Counted from the first letter of the stretch, positions 41,452-49,515 are shown. The stretch: DNA of 64,000 bases from Desulfuromonadales bacterium (GCA_013377095.1 JACAAY010000003.1:35289-99288); one strand, 5' to 3'. The notes: a model not told the origin generated them from the sequence alone. A program made the numbers and translations.

Positions 41452-41486
41452 CGATTCCGGGCTCGTTGTAACAAGGACCAGCATTC

Positions 41487-42464
41487 ATGGCGATCATCTC
41501 AGTCAGCCGCCGCACCGACATTCCCGCCTTCTTTTCCGAATGGTTCATGAAGCGTATCCGGGCCGGTTTCTTCCATCGTCTCAATCCCTTCAACAGCCAT
41601 CAGGTCAGGCGCATCAGTCTGGAGCCCGATAACGTCGATGCCATCGTATTCTGGAGCAAGAATCCCCAGCCGCTGCTCAAATATCTCACCGAGCTGGACC
41701 AACGGGGCTATTGCTACTACTTCCAGTTTACTCTCAACTCCTATGACAGCTGTTTCGAGCCCCATCTTCCCCCGCTTGAAGAACGCATCGACACGTTTCG
41801 CCGGCTGAGTTCCCGCATAGGGCCGGAACGGGTTGTCTGGCGCTATGACCCGATCATCCTGAGCAGTGCCACCCCGCCGGATTATCATGTGGAAATGATC
41901 AACCGCATTGCTGCCAAGTTGCACGATTCCACAGAACGGCTCATGTTCAGTTTTTTCGATTTTTATCCAAAACTGAGGAGCAGGTTAAGGGAACTGGAAC
42001 AGCGGAGCGGCATCACTATCCACGACACCAGCAGCGGCATCCATGAGCTGATCGCGTATGAGCTGGTTCGGCACATCGGACGAGTCGCTGCCAGCCACAG
42101 CATGGGTGCCTATTCCTGCGCCGATGAGCGCGATCTGTCAGCACTGGACGTCCGGCACGGCAGTTGTATCGATGGCGATTTGATCGCTGCAATTTCTGGT
42201 CGCGCTCTACGTTTTGCACGGGACCGCCATCAACGCGCTGCGTGTTGCTGTGTCGAATCCATCGAGATGGGGATGTACGACACCTGCCCGTACCAATGTG
42301 TCTACTGCTATGCCAACCGCAGCGGGAAAGGGGTCGAAGCCAACCTGTTGAAACATGATCCGAGCAGCGCTTCAATCATCGGAAATTTTGGGGAATCGGT
42401 GGAAATTTCTTTAAGTGATTCGTCAGAAAAAGTTCGAAACGATAAATATAACACGCCGATATAA
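41487..42464 (+). CDS. DUF1848 family protein with C-terminal CX3CX2C motif
   Basis: A 325-residue protein starting MAIISVSRRTDIPAFFSEWFM, the DUF1848 N-terminus, with VFWSKNPQPLL and FQFTLNSY following in a TIM-barrel-like alternation. At residues ~267-274 it has CPYQCVYCYAN, a CX3CX2C arrangement like the radical SAM cluster motif but at the C-terminal end. A CCC cluster lies about 20 residues before it (Cys248-250). Such cysteines suggest an iron-sulphur cluster. It follows the YgjP-like gene by 35 bases, with AAGGA before the ATG. The reaction is not known to me. Confidence 0.85.
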   Translation: MAIISVSRRTDIPAFFSEWFMKRIRAGFFHRLNPFNSHQVRRISLEPDNVDAIVFWSKNPQPLLKYLTELDQRGYCYYFQFTLNSYDSCFEPHLPPLEERIDTFRRLSSRIGPERVVWRYDPIILSSATPPDYHVEMINRIAAKLHDSTERLMFSFFDFYPKLRSRLRELEQRSGITIHDTSSGIHELIAYELVRHIGRVAASHSMGAYSCADERDLSALDVRHGSCIDGDLIAAISGRALRFARDRHQRAACCCVESIEMGMYDTCPYQCVYCYANRSGKGVEANLLKHDPSSASIIGNFGESVEISLSDSSEKVRNDKYNTPI

Positions 42465-42483
42465 AATAACTTATTGTATATTC

Positions 42484-42513
42484 TTGACAAACACTATGTA
42501 TGAATCATATTTT
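42484..42513 (+). promoter_or_regulatory. Putative promoter of the copper-type island
   Basis: TTGACA (42484-42489) and TATTTT (42508-42513) are spaced by 18 bases in AT-rich DNA, about 130 bases before the Cys-rich gene. The -35 is perfect. Confidence 0.45.
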
Positions 42514-42640
42514 AAACATGCAATACAGTATTAAAGCGTGTGGGAGCATGATACCGAGCACAGGTGATGCGCTATCCGTTTACACCCGTTGGTACCATAG
42601 GTTTGGATCCGGTAGGGGGTTAGAGTCAGTCGGGAGTTTC

Positions 42641-43129
42641 ATGAAAATGCCCAACCGCTCCATAACAGCATTGCTGATGACCGTAATCTACCTGCTGATT
42701 ACGCTCTTGCCACTTGCGCCTCTGGCCATGCATTCAAAGAGTGTAGCCCACGCGGTGACCGGTCAGTGCTCCGGTGACTGTGACATATGCGGCTGTTCTC
42801 CCGAGCGGAGAGCCTCACACACCTGTTGCTGCTGGCTCAATAAGTTGAAAAAGAACCATGCCCATCTGGACGACAAAAAAAATGTTCCTTCCTGCTGCAA
42901 AAACAAACCGCCCCGCAAGGTGGTTGAGCTGACCTGCAATTGCCCCTGTGGAAGCAACAAGCTGTTTTCCCTGTGGGGGGCTGAACAAAATCAACATGTA
43001 CCGTTCAGATACAGTGTTAGCACTCCACTCCCCCGTGTACAACTCCACACCCATCCCTCCCCCGAATGCCTGACTTCCCTTCATGGCGAACCACCTGACC
43101 CACCTCCGAAAGTATCCGTACGTTCCTGA
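42641..43129 (+). CDS. Cys-rich exported protein, putative metal-binding
   Basis: A 162-residue protein that starts MKMPNRSITALLMTVIYLLI (signal peptide or single anchor, to about residue 38). The mature part has 13 cysteines at 43, 47, 50, 52, 62-64, 85, 86, 99, 101, 103 and 143. They fall in clusters such as CSGDCDICGC, CCCW and CNCPC, with several histidines (including HTH near residue 137). The C-terminus is proline-rich (PPDPPP). This composition suggests binding of a soft metal such as copper in the periplasm. I chose the ATG at 42641, with GGGAG 4-8 bases upstream, because earlier starts put residues before the signal peptide. It is the first gene before an OprC-like receptor. No named family is recognised. 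Confidence 0.7.
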   Translation: MKMPNRSITALLMTVIYLLITLLPLAPLAMHSKSVAHAVTGQCSGDCDICGCSPERRASHTCCCWLNKLKKNHAHLDDKKNVPSCCKNKPPRKVVELTCNCPCGSNKLFSLWGAEQNQHVPFRYSVSTPLPRVQLHTHPSPECLTSLHGEPPDPPPKVSVRS

Positions 43130-43274
43130 CATACCTCACCGTAATCTGCTAAATCACAACACGAGCCTGCTGCACTCGACGTGTATTATCCGGGTGCGGT
43201 GCGCCTCGTTTTGACGGGTATACCGACTGTGCCTGCTCTGACAGTCAGGAACACCCTGAAAGAGGTCATATGCC

Positions 43275-43469
43275 ATGGAAACAGCAGCAAAGCGGGATCT
43301 GGACATGGCTCTGCTTCAGGTCATGAGCTCCTCGATTCAGGATCTGCTCGCCAGTCACCTTGTTTCCGAACAGGAGTATCAGACGTTTGGTGCTCTCGTT
43401 GAACAGGTGAGAGAATCAAAGAGGTCCAGAAAAATCCACACAGCGAAATGTAGTTGTAGCGCCACATAA
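43275..43469 (+). CDS. Small 64-residue protein, function unknown
   Basis: A short open frame with a good AGAGG 9 bases before its ATG. The product is mostly helical (METAAKRDLDMALLQVM then SSSIQDLLASHLVSEQEYQ) and ends with CSCSAT after a basic stretch. The final CxC might bind metal. It lies between the Cys-rich gene and the receptor gene on the same strand. Evidence is the ribosome-binding site, codon use like its neighbours and position; I know no family. Confidence 0.5.
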   Translation: METAAKRDLDMALLQVMSSSIQDLLASHLVSEQEYQTFGALVEQVRESKRSRKIHTAKCSCSAT

Positions 43470-43483
43470 TTTTTTCCTGACAT

Positions 43484-43517
43484 CCCCCGCGTTCCTGAAT
43501 ATGAAGGAGCGTGGGGG
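43484..43517 (+). promoter_or_regulatory. 13-bp RNA hairpin in front of the TonB receptor gene
   Basis: CCCCCGCGTTCCT (43484-43496) and AGGAGCGTGGGGG (43505-43517) pair with two G-U wobbles around an 8-base loop. The hairpin ends 24 bases before the receptor ATG and has no T-run. It could stabilise the downstream message or act in regulation. Confidence 0.5.
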
Positions 43518-43540
43518 CTTACCATCATCAAGGAGAAGAC

Positions 43541-45565
43541 ATGAACTTGTTTTTTACTATTCTGACCTGCGCAGTTGTATTTGCAGGTGTTGTTGTTCCC
43601 TCATTCGCCGAAACCGTGCTGGATGAAATCACCGTGCGCGGCCAGCAGGAGCCGGCCCAGGAGGAGAGCCTGACAGTTCGCGAGATCCGCGAAAGCCCGG
43701 CCCGCGACATGGGCGAGGCAATCAAGAGCATTGAGGGAGTGTCCTGCGTGCGCAAGGGGGCTATTGCCAACGATCCGGTCATTCGGGGGTTTCAGAAAGA
43801 CAATATTAATGTGCTGGTGGATGGCGTACGGATTCATGGCGCCTGTCCTTCCCGTATGGATCCCCCTTCGTTCCATGTGGATTTTGCCGAGGTTGAAAAG
43901 GTGCGTGTCGTCAAGGGTCCCTATGATCTTGCCAACCCGGGCAGCATGGGCGGGATGATCGATGTCACAACCCGTAAGCCGCGCCAGGGTTGGGGAGGAG
44001 ACCTGGCCCTGACCTATGGTTCCTGGGACACAATCAACGCATCCGCAATTGGTTCCTATGGCGGTGACCGTTTAGATGCCCTGTTGGGATATGCTTACAA
44101 GTATTCCGGAGTACCAGAAGCCGGCAACGGCAAGCTGATTACCGACGTCTATTCTGCCACGAGCCCCAACCGCTATCGCAGCAATGCCGTAGATTCCCAT
44201 GCCTACGAGATCAACACCGGCTGGGTGAAGGTGGGTTTCAAGCCGACCGCCAACTCCCGCACCGATCTTGCTTACACCTATCAGGACGCCGACCATGTTC
44301 TGTACCCCTATCTGAAAATGGATGCAGATTACGACCGCACCAACCGCCTGAACTGGAATTACAGCATTAAGGATATTTCGGCCACCCTGCGCGAAGTCAA
44401 GCTTCAGACATATTGGGATAGGGTCGGGCATCTGATGGACGACCGCCTTCGCATGAGCTCAAATCCAACTCCGGCTATTAAACGCCCCTACTCCATGCAG
44501 ACCGATGCCCGCACCGAGGTCATCGGCGGCAAGGCCTCCACGACCCTGAAGCTTGGCCAGGGAGAGTTCAACGGTGGGGTGGATTACTACAACCGCAACT
44601 GGGATGCGCTCAACCAGCGGGCCGGCTATTTCGCATACCGCACGCTAAACATGATTCCGGACGTGTATGTGGACAACTTCGGGATCCATGGTGAATATGA
44701 GTACCCGCTGGCTTCCATGCTGCGCATCAAGGGGGGGATCCGGGGAGACTTCACCTGGGTAAAGGCCGACCATGGCAATACGCTGGTGCCGGCAGGCACG
44801 AATACCGACTTTCAGAACGTGAGCGCCAACCTCCAACTGACCTACGCTCCCGTCAAGGGGCTTGACCTGTACCTGGGCCTCGGCCGCGGTACGCGCACAC
44901 CCGATCCGGAAGAGCTGTACATCGATGTTCCCGCCGCAGCTCCGGCCGTATCCTGGAAAGGGAATCCGGCTCTGAAATCAACGGTCAACCACCAGGCGGA
45001 CCTGGGCATGAAGTTCAGCGGTGAGCGTTTCTATCTCTCCGCGTCACTGTTCTACAGTGACCTGACCGACTACGTTAATTTCTACAGCGTCTCCTCAACG
45101 GTAAAGAGTTACCAGAATATCCACGCCTCCATGTGGGGAGCCGAGCTTGGCAGCCAGATTGCCCTGCCCCTGGACATCTATCTGAAGGGAGCCCTGACCT
45201 ATACGGAGGGTGAAAATCTGAGTTCAGGCAGACCGCTTTCCGAGATTCCTCCATTACGCGGTATGGTGGCCATACGCTATGACAACGGAGTCTTTTTTGC
45301 CGAACTGGCCGAGAATCTTACTCGGGAACAGGATCTGGTTGACAGTGGTCTGAATGAACAGCGAACGGGCGGTTGGGCGACAACGGACTTCAAGCTGGGC
45401 TACTCGTTCCGGACATTTTCCTTTTTTGCAGGGGTCAACAACATATTCGACAAGTACTATTTTAGCCACCTCTCCTATCTGCGCGACCCCTTTGCCAGCG
45501 GGGTAGGCGTTAAAATTCCAGAAAACGGCCGCAATTTCTATCTGACGGCCACCTATCGTTTCTAG
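43541..45565 (+). CDS. TonB-dependent outer-membrane receptor, OprC/NosA (copper) type
   Basis: A 674-residue receptor. The signal peptide MNLFFTILTCAVVFAGVVVP then SFA is followed by an N-terminal plug (LDEITVRGQQ as TonB box region, IRGFQKDNINVLVDGVRIHG in the plug) and a 22-strand-type barrel ending in the aromatic YRF. The plug segment GACPSRMDPPSFHVDF matches the GACP.RMDPP pattern of OprC/NosA, the copper receptors of Pseudomonas, where Cys and Met residues of this kind bind copper. AAGGAG stands 8 bases before the ATG. The neighbours (Cys-rich protein, TonB, NosL-like) support copper as the substrate, by inference. Confidence 0.88.
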   Translation: MNLFFTILTCAVVFAGVVVPSFAETVLDEITVRGQQEPAQEESLTVREIRESPARDMGEAIKSIEGVSCVRKGAIANDPVIRGFQKDNINVLVDGVRIHGACPSRMDPPSFHVDFAEVEKVRVVKGPYDLANPGSMGGMIDVTTRKPRQGWGGDLALTYGSWDTINASAIGSYGGDRLDALLGYAYKYSGVPEAGNGKLITDVYSATSPNRYRSNAVDSHAYEINTGWVKVGFKPTANSRTDLAYTYQDADHVLYPYLKMDADYDRTNRLNWNYSIKDISATLREVKLQTYWDRVGHLMDDRLRMSSNPTPAIKRPYSMQTDARTEVIGGKASTTLKLGQGEFNGGVDYYNRNWDALNQRAGYFAYRTLNMIPDVYVDNFGIHGEYEYPLASMLRIKGGIRGDFTWVKADHGNTLVPAGTNTDFQNVSANLQLTYAPVKGLDLYLGLGRGTRTPDPEELYIDVPAAAPAVSWKGNPALKSTVNHQADLGMKFSGERFYLSASLFYSDLTDYVNFYSVSSTVKSYQNIHASMWGAELGSQIALPLDIYLKGALTYTEGENLSSGRPLSEIPPLRGMVAIRYDNGVFFAELAENLTREQDLVDSGLNEQRTGGWATTDFKLGYSFRTFSFFAGVNNIFDKYYFSHLSYLRDPFASGVGVKIPENGRNFYLTATYRF

Positions 45566-45578
45566 TTTATTTTACCCT

Positions 45579-45596
45579 GGGGGGCTGCGGCCCCCC
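45579..45596 (+). terminator. GC-rich hairpin between receptor and tonB
   Basis: GGGGGGC and GCCCCCC form a 7-bp stem with loop TGCG, 14 bases after the receptor stop. The weak T content after it suggests partial termination, which would set tonB below the receptor. Confidence 0.5.
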
Positions 45597-45610
45597 TTCT
45601 ACGCGGATTC

Positions 45611-46444
45611 ATGAGCCGATTGCACCTTCATCATCACCATCCCGATCGCTTGATCGGTTGGATGCTGTTCTTCTCCCTACTGCTGCATGTTCTGGCGGGA
45701 TTTGGGCTCGTGCGATTACCTGCTTCCTTGAGGCAGGTCACCCAGTCGACCGTCATTACCGTGGACTTGCGGGAGTTGCCAGTGTCTTTGCAGCATCCAG
45801 CTACAGTCGCAGTGAAGCCACAGCTTCCCGATGGCAGCCATTCCGTGCAGCCCGCCGTCAGCATGCGGACGACGATTGCTCCACAAAAACCGTCAGTGCG
45901 GGCAATTCCGCTGCCCGTCCTGACACAGCCGGCAGCCAATCCGGCCCCGCTGCCGGCGACAGCAGACGTATCCCGGCACTTAAAGTCAGAGACCGGTCTG
46001 CCCACCGTAGCAGCTCCGCCTCCAACGCAGGTGCGCCCGGGCGGAACAGTTGCCGCTCCGGCAGTACCCGCGGCAGGCGGCGCTGAATCCAGCGTTCCTC
46101 GCGGAACGGGATCAGCATTGCCACGGAGCGGGGAGGCACATCGTCAGTCCCAGCCGTCTGCCGCCTACTATTCCCGTATCCGGGAGCGTCTGGAGCGCAA
46201 CAAGGAATACCCCCACCTGGCACGACGCTCCCGGATGGAGGGTAAGGTCACGGTTCAGTTCCTGATCCGGGGCGACGGGTCACCTGGTGCGCTGCACGTC
46301 ACCAGAAGTTCCGGGTATGGCATTCTGGATGAATCGGCACTCAGGACGGTGCGCACTTCAGCCCCCTTTCCGCTGCCTGCCGATCATTCCGGAACAGATG
46401 ATTTGCTGATCAGCGTTCCACTGGTTTTCAGGTTGGAACGGTAG
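45611..46444 (+). CDS. TonB-like energy-transducing protein
   Basis: A 277-residue TonB-family protein. A His-rich start (MSRLHLHHHHPDRL) is followed by one membrane helix at about residues 15-35, then a long Pro/Ala-rich periplasmic spacer. The C-terminal TonB domain starts at about residue 185: YYSRIRERLERNKEYPHLARRSRMEGKV split at the YP motif, then VTVQFLIRGDGSPGALHVTRSSGYGILDESAL across two strands. It transmits proton-motive force to outer-membrane receptors. exbB and exbD are not nearby. Placement right after the OprC-like receptor suggests it is dedicated to it. Confidence 0.9.
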   Translation: MSRLHLHHHHPDRLIGWMLFFSLLLHVLAGFGLVRLPASLRQVTQSTVITVDLRELPVSLQHPATVAVKPQLPDGSHSVQPAVSMRTTIAPQKPSVRAIPLPVLTQPAANPAPLPATADVSRHLKSETGLPTVAAPPPTQVRPGGTVAAPAVPAAGGAESSVPRGTGSALPRSGEAHRQSQPSAAYYSRIRERLERNKEYPHLARRSRMEGKVTVQFLIRGDGSPGALHVTRSSGYGILDESALRTVRTSAPFPLPADHSGTDDLLISVPLVFRLER

Positions 46445-46515
46445 GATTTCTAGGGTACGATGGCGAAGATCAGGGAGTTCAGGGAGGAGTCAGAAACCAT
46501 GAGAGGAGAATCATT

Positions 46516-47013
46516 ATGATGAAGTTTACCGTTGTGCTGTGTGCGGTTTTTTCAATTTTTCTGAGCTCGAGTCCGTCACGGGCCTGTGACTGTGGAGGCC
46601 AGGGAAAGAAAGCCGCCGCGCCTGTTGCCGAATCTGTCCATGGCGATGTCCAGGGGCATAGGAACTGTTTCCACTGCGGCATGGACCGGGAGAGATTCTA
46701 CCGCTCCCGGATGCTGGTCACCTATGTTGACGGCACGGTTGTCGGGACCTGCAGTCTTCATTGCATGGCCACGGAACTCAAGGACAGTCAGGGAAAAAAC
46801 ATCAAGTCGGTTGAGGTTGCTGATTACAATACCGGGTTGCTGATAGCCGCTGAGAAGGCTTTCTGGGTAATTGGGGGCGATCAGAGGGGAGTGATGACTT
46901 CGACTCCCAAATGGGCTTTTGCGGAAAAAACTGCTGCTACAGCATTCATGGCAAAGCATGGTGGCAAAGGTGCCACCTATGGCGAAGCTCTGACATCGGC
47001 TGAACAGGAGTAA
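46516..47013 (+). CDS. NosL-like copper-binding protein
   Basis: A 165-residue exported protein: signal peptide MMKFTVVLCAVFSIFLSSSP, then a CDCGG start to the mature part. The NosL core is present: CFHCGMDRERF (C51, C54, M56), VDGTVVGTCSLHCMA (C79, C83), and FWVIGGDQRGVMTSTPKWAF. NosL delivers Cu(I) to the NosZ nitrous-oxide reductase, but no nos gene is visible here. It is the last gene of the copper-type island. AGGAG lies 6 bases before the ATG. A role in copper handling in the periplasm is likely; a link to N2O reduction is not shown. Confidence 0.85.
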   Translation: MMKFTVVLCAVFSIFLSSSPSRACDCGGQGKKAAAPVAESVHGDVQGHRNCFHCGMDRERFYRSRMLVTYVDGTVVGTCSLHCMATELKDSQGKNIKSVEVADYNTGLLIAAEKAFWVIGGDQRGVMTSTPKWAFAEKTAATAFMAKHGGKGATYGEALTSAEQE

Positions 47014-47032
47014 AGCCGATTAAAAAAACAAT

Positions 47033-47064
47033 GGGTAGAGACCGGTCAGCCCCCGTCTCTACCC
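47033..47064 (-). terminator. Rho-independent terminator of fabH
   Basis: GGGTAGAGAC and GTCTCTACCC form a 10-bp stem with a 12-base loop. On the minus strand it is followed by ATTGTTTTTTT. It also lies just after the plus-strand NosL-like gene and may block read-through from either side. Confidence 0.88.
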
Positions 47065-47103
47065 ACCATGAAAAAAACAATGAATACCTGATCTGGTTTG
47101 AAA

Positions 47104-48087
47104 TCAGAACCTGATCAGCAACCCGCCCCAGGAAAGTCCACCGCCAAAGCCCATGGTCAGCACCAGGTCGCCCGGTTTGATGGTGCCGTTGTTCATGTTT
47201 TCAGCCAGTACCAGCGCAACCGATGCGGCCGAGGTGTTGCCGCAACGATCCAGGTTGAGCAGGAAGCGCTCTTTGTCATAGCCGAATTTCTTGGCGATGA
47301 AATCGATCATGCGGATATTTGCCTGGTGCGGAATAATGTAGGTCAGGTCGTTTGGCTCAACACCGGCTCTTTTGCACAGTTCCGTGATAATCTCCGGGAT
47401 CACCTCGGTGGCAAAGACATAGACCTGCTTGCCGGCCATCTTAAAGGTGTTTTCCCGCTCGGCAATGGTTTCGGAGCTGATCGGTTTGCGTGACCCCGAG
47501 GAGGGGACCTGGATCAGCGGCCAACCCGAGCCGTCGCTGCGCATGTAGGTGCTGAGGATGCCCTTGTCCGGGGCATCACTGACCCGAAGAATTGCCGCGC
47601 CGGCTCCATCTCCGAAGAGTGTGCAGGTGTTCTTGTCCTTAAAATCGAGAATCCGCGAATAGGTGTCGGCACCGATGGCCATTACTGTCTTGTACTTTCC
47701 GCTGCAGATGAAATTGTCAGCCACTTCCATGGCAAAGACGAAGCTGCTGCAGACAGCGTTGATATCAAAGGAAACGGCATTTTTTGCACCGATATTGTGT
47801 TGGACAATGCAGGCTGAGGGGGGCAGACACATGTCCGGTGTGGATGTGCCCAGCACGATGCAGTCAATCTCGTCGGCGGAGATGCCTGCAGACTGCAGTG
47901 CATTGCGGGCTGCAATGGTCGCCAGATCGGATGTGGCTTGGTCGTCTGCTGCAAACCGTCGTTCGCGTATGCCGGTACGGGAAAAAATCCATTCGTCGGC
48001 GTTCTCCACAAGGTTTTCAAAATAATCGTTGGCAATCACCTTTTCCGGTGAATATCCACCACTGCCTATAACCTGCGCATGAATCAT
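47104..48087 (-). CDS. fabH: Beta-ketoacyl-ACP synthase III
   Basis: A 327-residue FabH. The catalytic triad is visible: Cys113 in FDINAVCSSFVFAME, His in IIPHQANIRMID near residue 250, and Asn in CGNTSAASVAL near residue 281. It condenses acetyl-CoA (or a branched starter) with malonyl-ACP to begin fatty-acid synthesis. It stands alone, outside a fab cluster, with its own terminator, so it may be an additional copy or serve a special starter. Paralogues in relatives exist, but that cannot be checked here. Confidence 0.92.
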   Translation of the reverse strand: MIHAQVIGSGGYSPEKVIANDYFENLVENADEWIFSRTGIRERRFAADDQATSDLATIAARNALQSAGISADEIDCIVLGTSTPDMCLPPSACIVQHNIGAKNAVSFDINAVCSSFVFAMEVADNFICSGKYKTVMAIGADTYSRILDFKDKNTCTLFGDGAGAAILRVSDAPDKGILSTYMRSDGSGWPLIQVPSSGSRKPISSETIAERENTFKMAGKQVYVFATEVIPEIITELCKRAGVEPNDLTYIIPHQANIRMIDFIAKKFGYDKERFLLNLDRCGNTSAASVALVLAENMNNGTIKPGDLVLTMGFGGGLSWGGLLIRF

Positions 48088-48182
48088 GATATCTCCACTT
48101 TTAATTGATAAATGCTAACTACATAATAACACACAAGAAACGTTATTTATCTCACAGGAGTGTCACTGTTGTCAAATCGATT

Positions 48183-48216
48183 CAGGCGCTGTGTGGCACA
48201 AGCGACACAGCGCCTG
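48183..48216 (-). terminator. Strong hairpin after the small membrane protein gene
   Basis: CAGGCGCTGTGT and ACACAGCGCCTG form a 12-bp perfect stem around a 10-base loop, 5 bases beyond the gene's stop codon. On the minus strand a T-poor sequence follows, so termination may be partial. Confidence 0.55.
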
Positions 48217-48221
48217 GTCAG

Positions 48222-48551
48222 TCAGTTCTGTTCAGGTCCAGGATCATCACGCTTGAGAATGTCCACTATCGAGTAGCCCCACAGTAGCGCGAATGCGATC
48301 AGCAATGCCCTCCCGTAACCAGCCACGCTGTCCAGCCCTGTCAGGATATCTTCGGGACTGATCGTGCCGGAGGTGACTTGAGCGGAAATTATCGGAGCCG
48401 CACCTTTCAGTACAATGGCTACTGACAGCAGCAGGAGCAGATTAACCAGCAGGATCAGTATTATCCCCGAAATTTTTCGGCCGAGATAAATTTGTCCCAG
48501 GCCGGGCAGCACCAGGGTCGTCAACAGCAATGCATGGGTTGTGCGCTTCAA
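48222..48551 (-). CDS. Small integral membrane protein, function unknown
   Basis: A 109-residue protein with two or three hydrophobic segments: about residues 8-25 (LLLTTLVLPGLGQIYLG), 28-50 (GIILILLVNLLLLLSVAIVL) and 78-95. The first segment has the PGLGQIYLGRK pattern of small TM2-like membrane proteins (Gly/Gln-Tyr in the first helix). The start overlaps the end of the inositol-phosphatase-family gene by 4 bases, so they are cotranscribed. No specific function is known to me. Confidence 0.7.
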   Translation of the reverse strand: MKRTTHALLLTTLVLPGLGQIYLGRKISGIILILLVNLLLLLSVAIVLKGAAPIISAQVTSGTISPEDILTGLDSVAGYGRALLIAFALLWGYSIVDILKRDDPGPEQN

Positions 48552-49348
48552 GGCAATTTCCCCCTGGAGACCGCGCCCAGCTTGGCTGTCATTTCCCCGT
48601 GGATCAGACCGTTGCTGGCCACGATACGGTCGTTGAAGATGGAGTAAGCAGCACCGTCAAAACCGGTTACTCTACCGCCCGCTTCGTTTACCAGCAGCAC
48701 ACCGGCAGCCACATCCCACGGTTTGAGCTTCAGTTCCCAGAAACCGTCCAGACGTCCGGCGGAAACGGCCGCCAGGTCCAGGGCTGCAGCTCCGGCCCTG
48801 CGGATTCCGCGGGCAGCTTTCTGGAAAGCGATAAAGTTGTCAAAGTTGTTGGCCGGATCAGTGGCGCAGTCATAGGGAAAACCGGTGCCCAGCAGACTGT
48901 TTGAAAGGGATGCCTGTGCGGTTACGTGGAGTGTGCGACCATTTAGAAATGCGCCACCACCCCTGGTCGCGGTAAACAGTTCGTCCGTGATCGGATTGAA
49001 GATGACGGCCACAACGAGCTCACCGTCAGCTTCCAGGGCGATGGAGACGCAGAACCAGGGGAAGCTGTGGGCATAATTGGTGGTGCCGTCCAGGGGGTCG
49101 ATGATCCAGCGCAGGGGGGAAGCGGACTGGGGGTAGTGATTCTCCTCAGCCAAGATGGTGTGATCGGCGAAGTGGGTCAGCAGATGGTCCACGATGAGTC
49201 GCTCCGACTCGCGGTCAACCTCGGTTACCAGATCCTTGTCGCCCTTCAGATTAATGGTGAGTGGTGACATGAAACGATAACGCTGAAAGCTGCCCGCTCT
49301 CTGGGCAGCTTCAATGGCAACATGGAGATGGGTATTCCAGATGCTCAT
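48548..49348 (-). CDS. suhB: Inositol-1-monophosphatase family protein (SuhB-like)
   Basis: A 266-residue protein starting MSIWNTHLHVAIEAAQRAGSF. The metal-binding motifs of the family are complete: DLVTEVDRESE, ILAEENHY, WIIDPLDGTTNYAH and, near residue 200, WDVAAGVLLVNEAGG. Such enzymes hydrolyse inositol phosphates or related sugar phosphates; in bacteria SuhB can also act in rRNA transcription. The ATG at 49348 is supported by GGAG 8 bases upstream and by the usual family start. It overlaps a small membrane protein gene downstream. Confidence 0.92.
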   Translation of the reverse strand: MSIWNTHLHVAIEAAQRAGSFQRYRFMSPLTINLKGDKDLVTEVDRESERLIVDHLLTHFADHTILAEENHYPQSASPLRWIIDPLDGTTNYAHSFPWFCVSIALEADGELVVAVIFNPITDELFTATRGGGAFLNGRTLHVTAQASLSNSLLGTGFPYDCATDPANNFDNFIAFQKAARGIRRAGAAALDLAAVSAGRLDGFWELKLKPWDVAAGVLLVNEAGGRVTGFDGAAYSIFNDRIVASNGLIHGEMTAKLGAVSRGKLP

Positions 49349-49446
49349 ATGATGTACTCCAAAAAATAAAGCGGCTGAATTCCGCCGCGAAATGTCCAAA
49401 TATACCAGAGTGGTGGTGCCAAGGCAAGCCCGACCGTGATTCTACT

Positions 49447-49477
49447 TTGACATTGCAAACGCTTTAAGGCATATTTA
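49447..49477 (+). promoter_or_regulatory. Putative promoter of the yggT-divIVA-yggU operon
   Basis: TTGACA (49447-49452) and TATTTA (49472-49477) lie 39-69 bases before the yggT start. The spacer of 19 bases is longer than optimal. Confidence 0.35.
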
Positions 49478-49515
49478 ATGCCATTTGACTGACTACTGAG
49501 CGTGGAGCGCCATCC

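Noticed and set aside
42500..42640. A longer N-terminus for the Cys-rich protein starting at 42500, or a riboswitch in this stretch
   Set aside because: The longer form would place about 47 odd residues before a good signal peptide and the later ATG has a better ribosome-binding site. No known riboswitch consensus fits.
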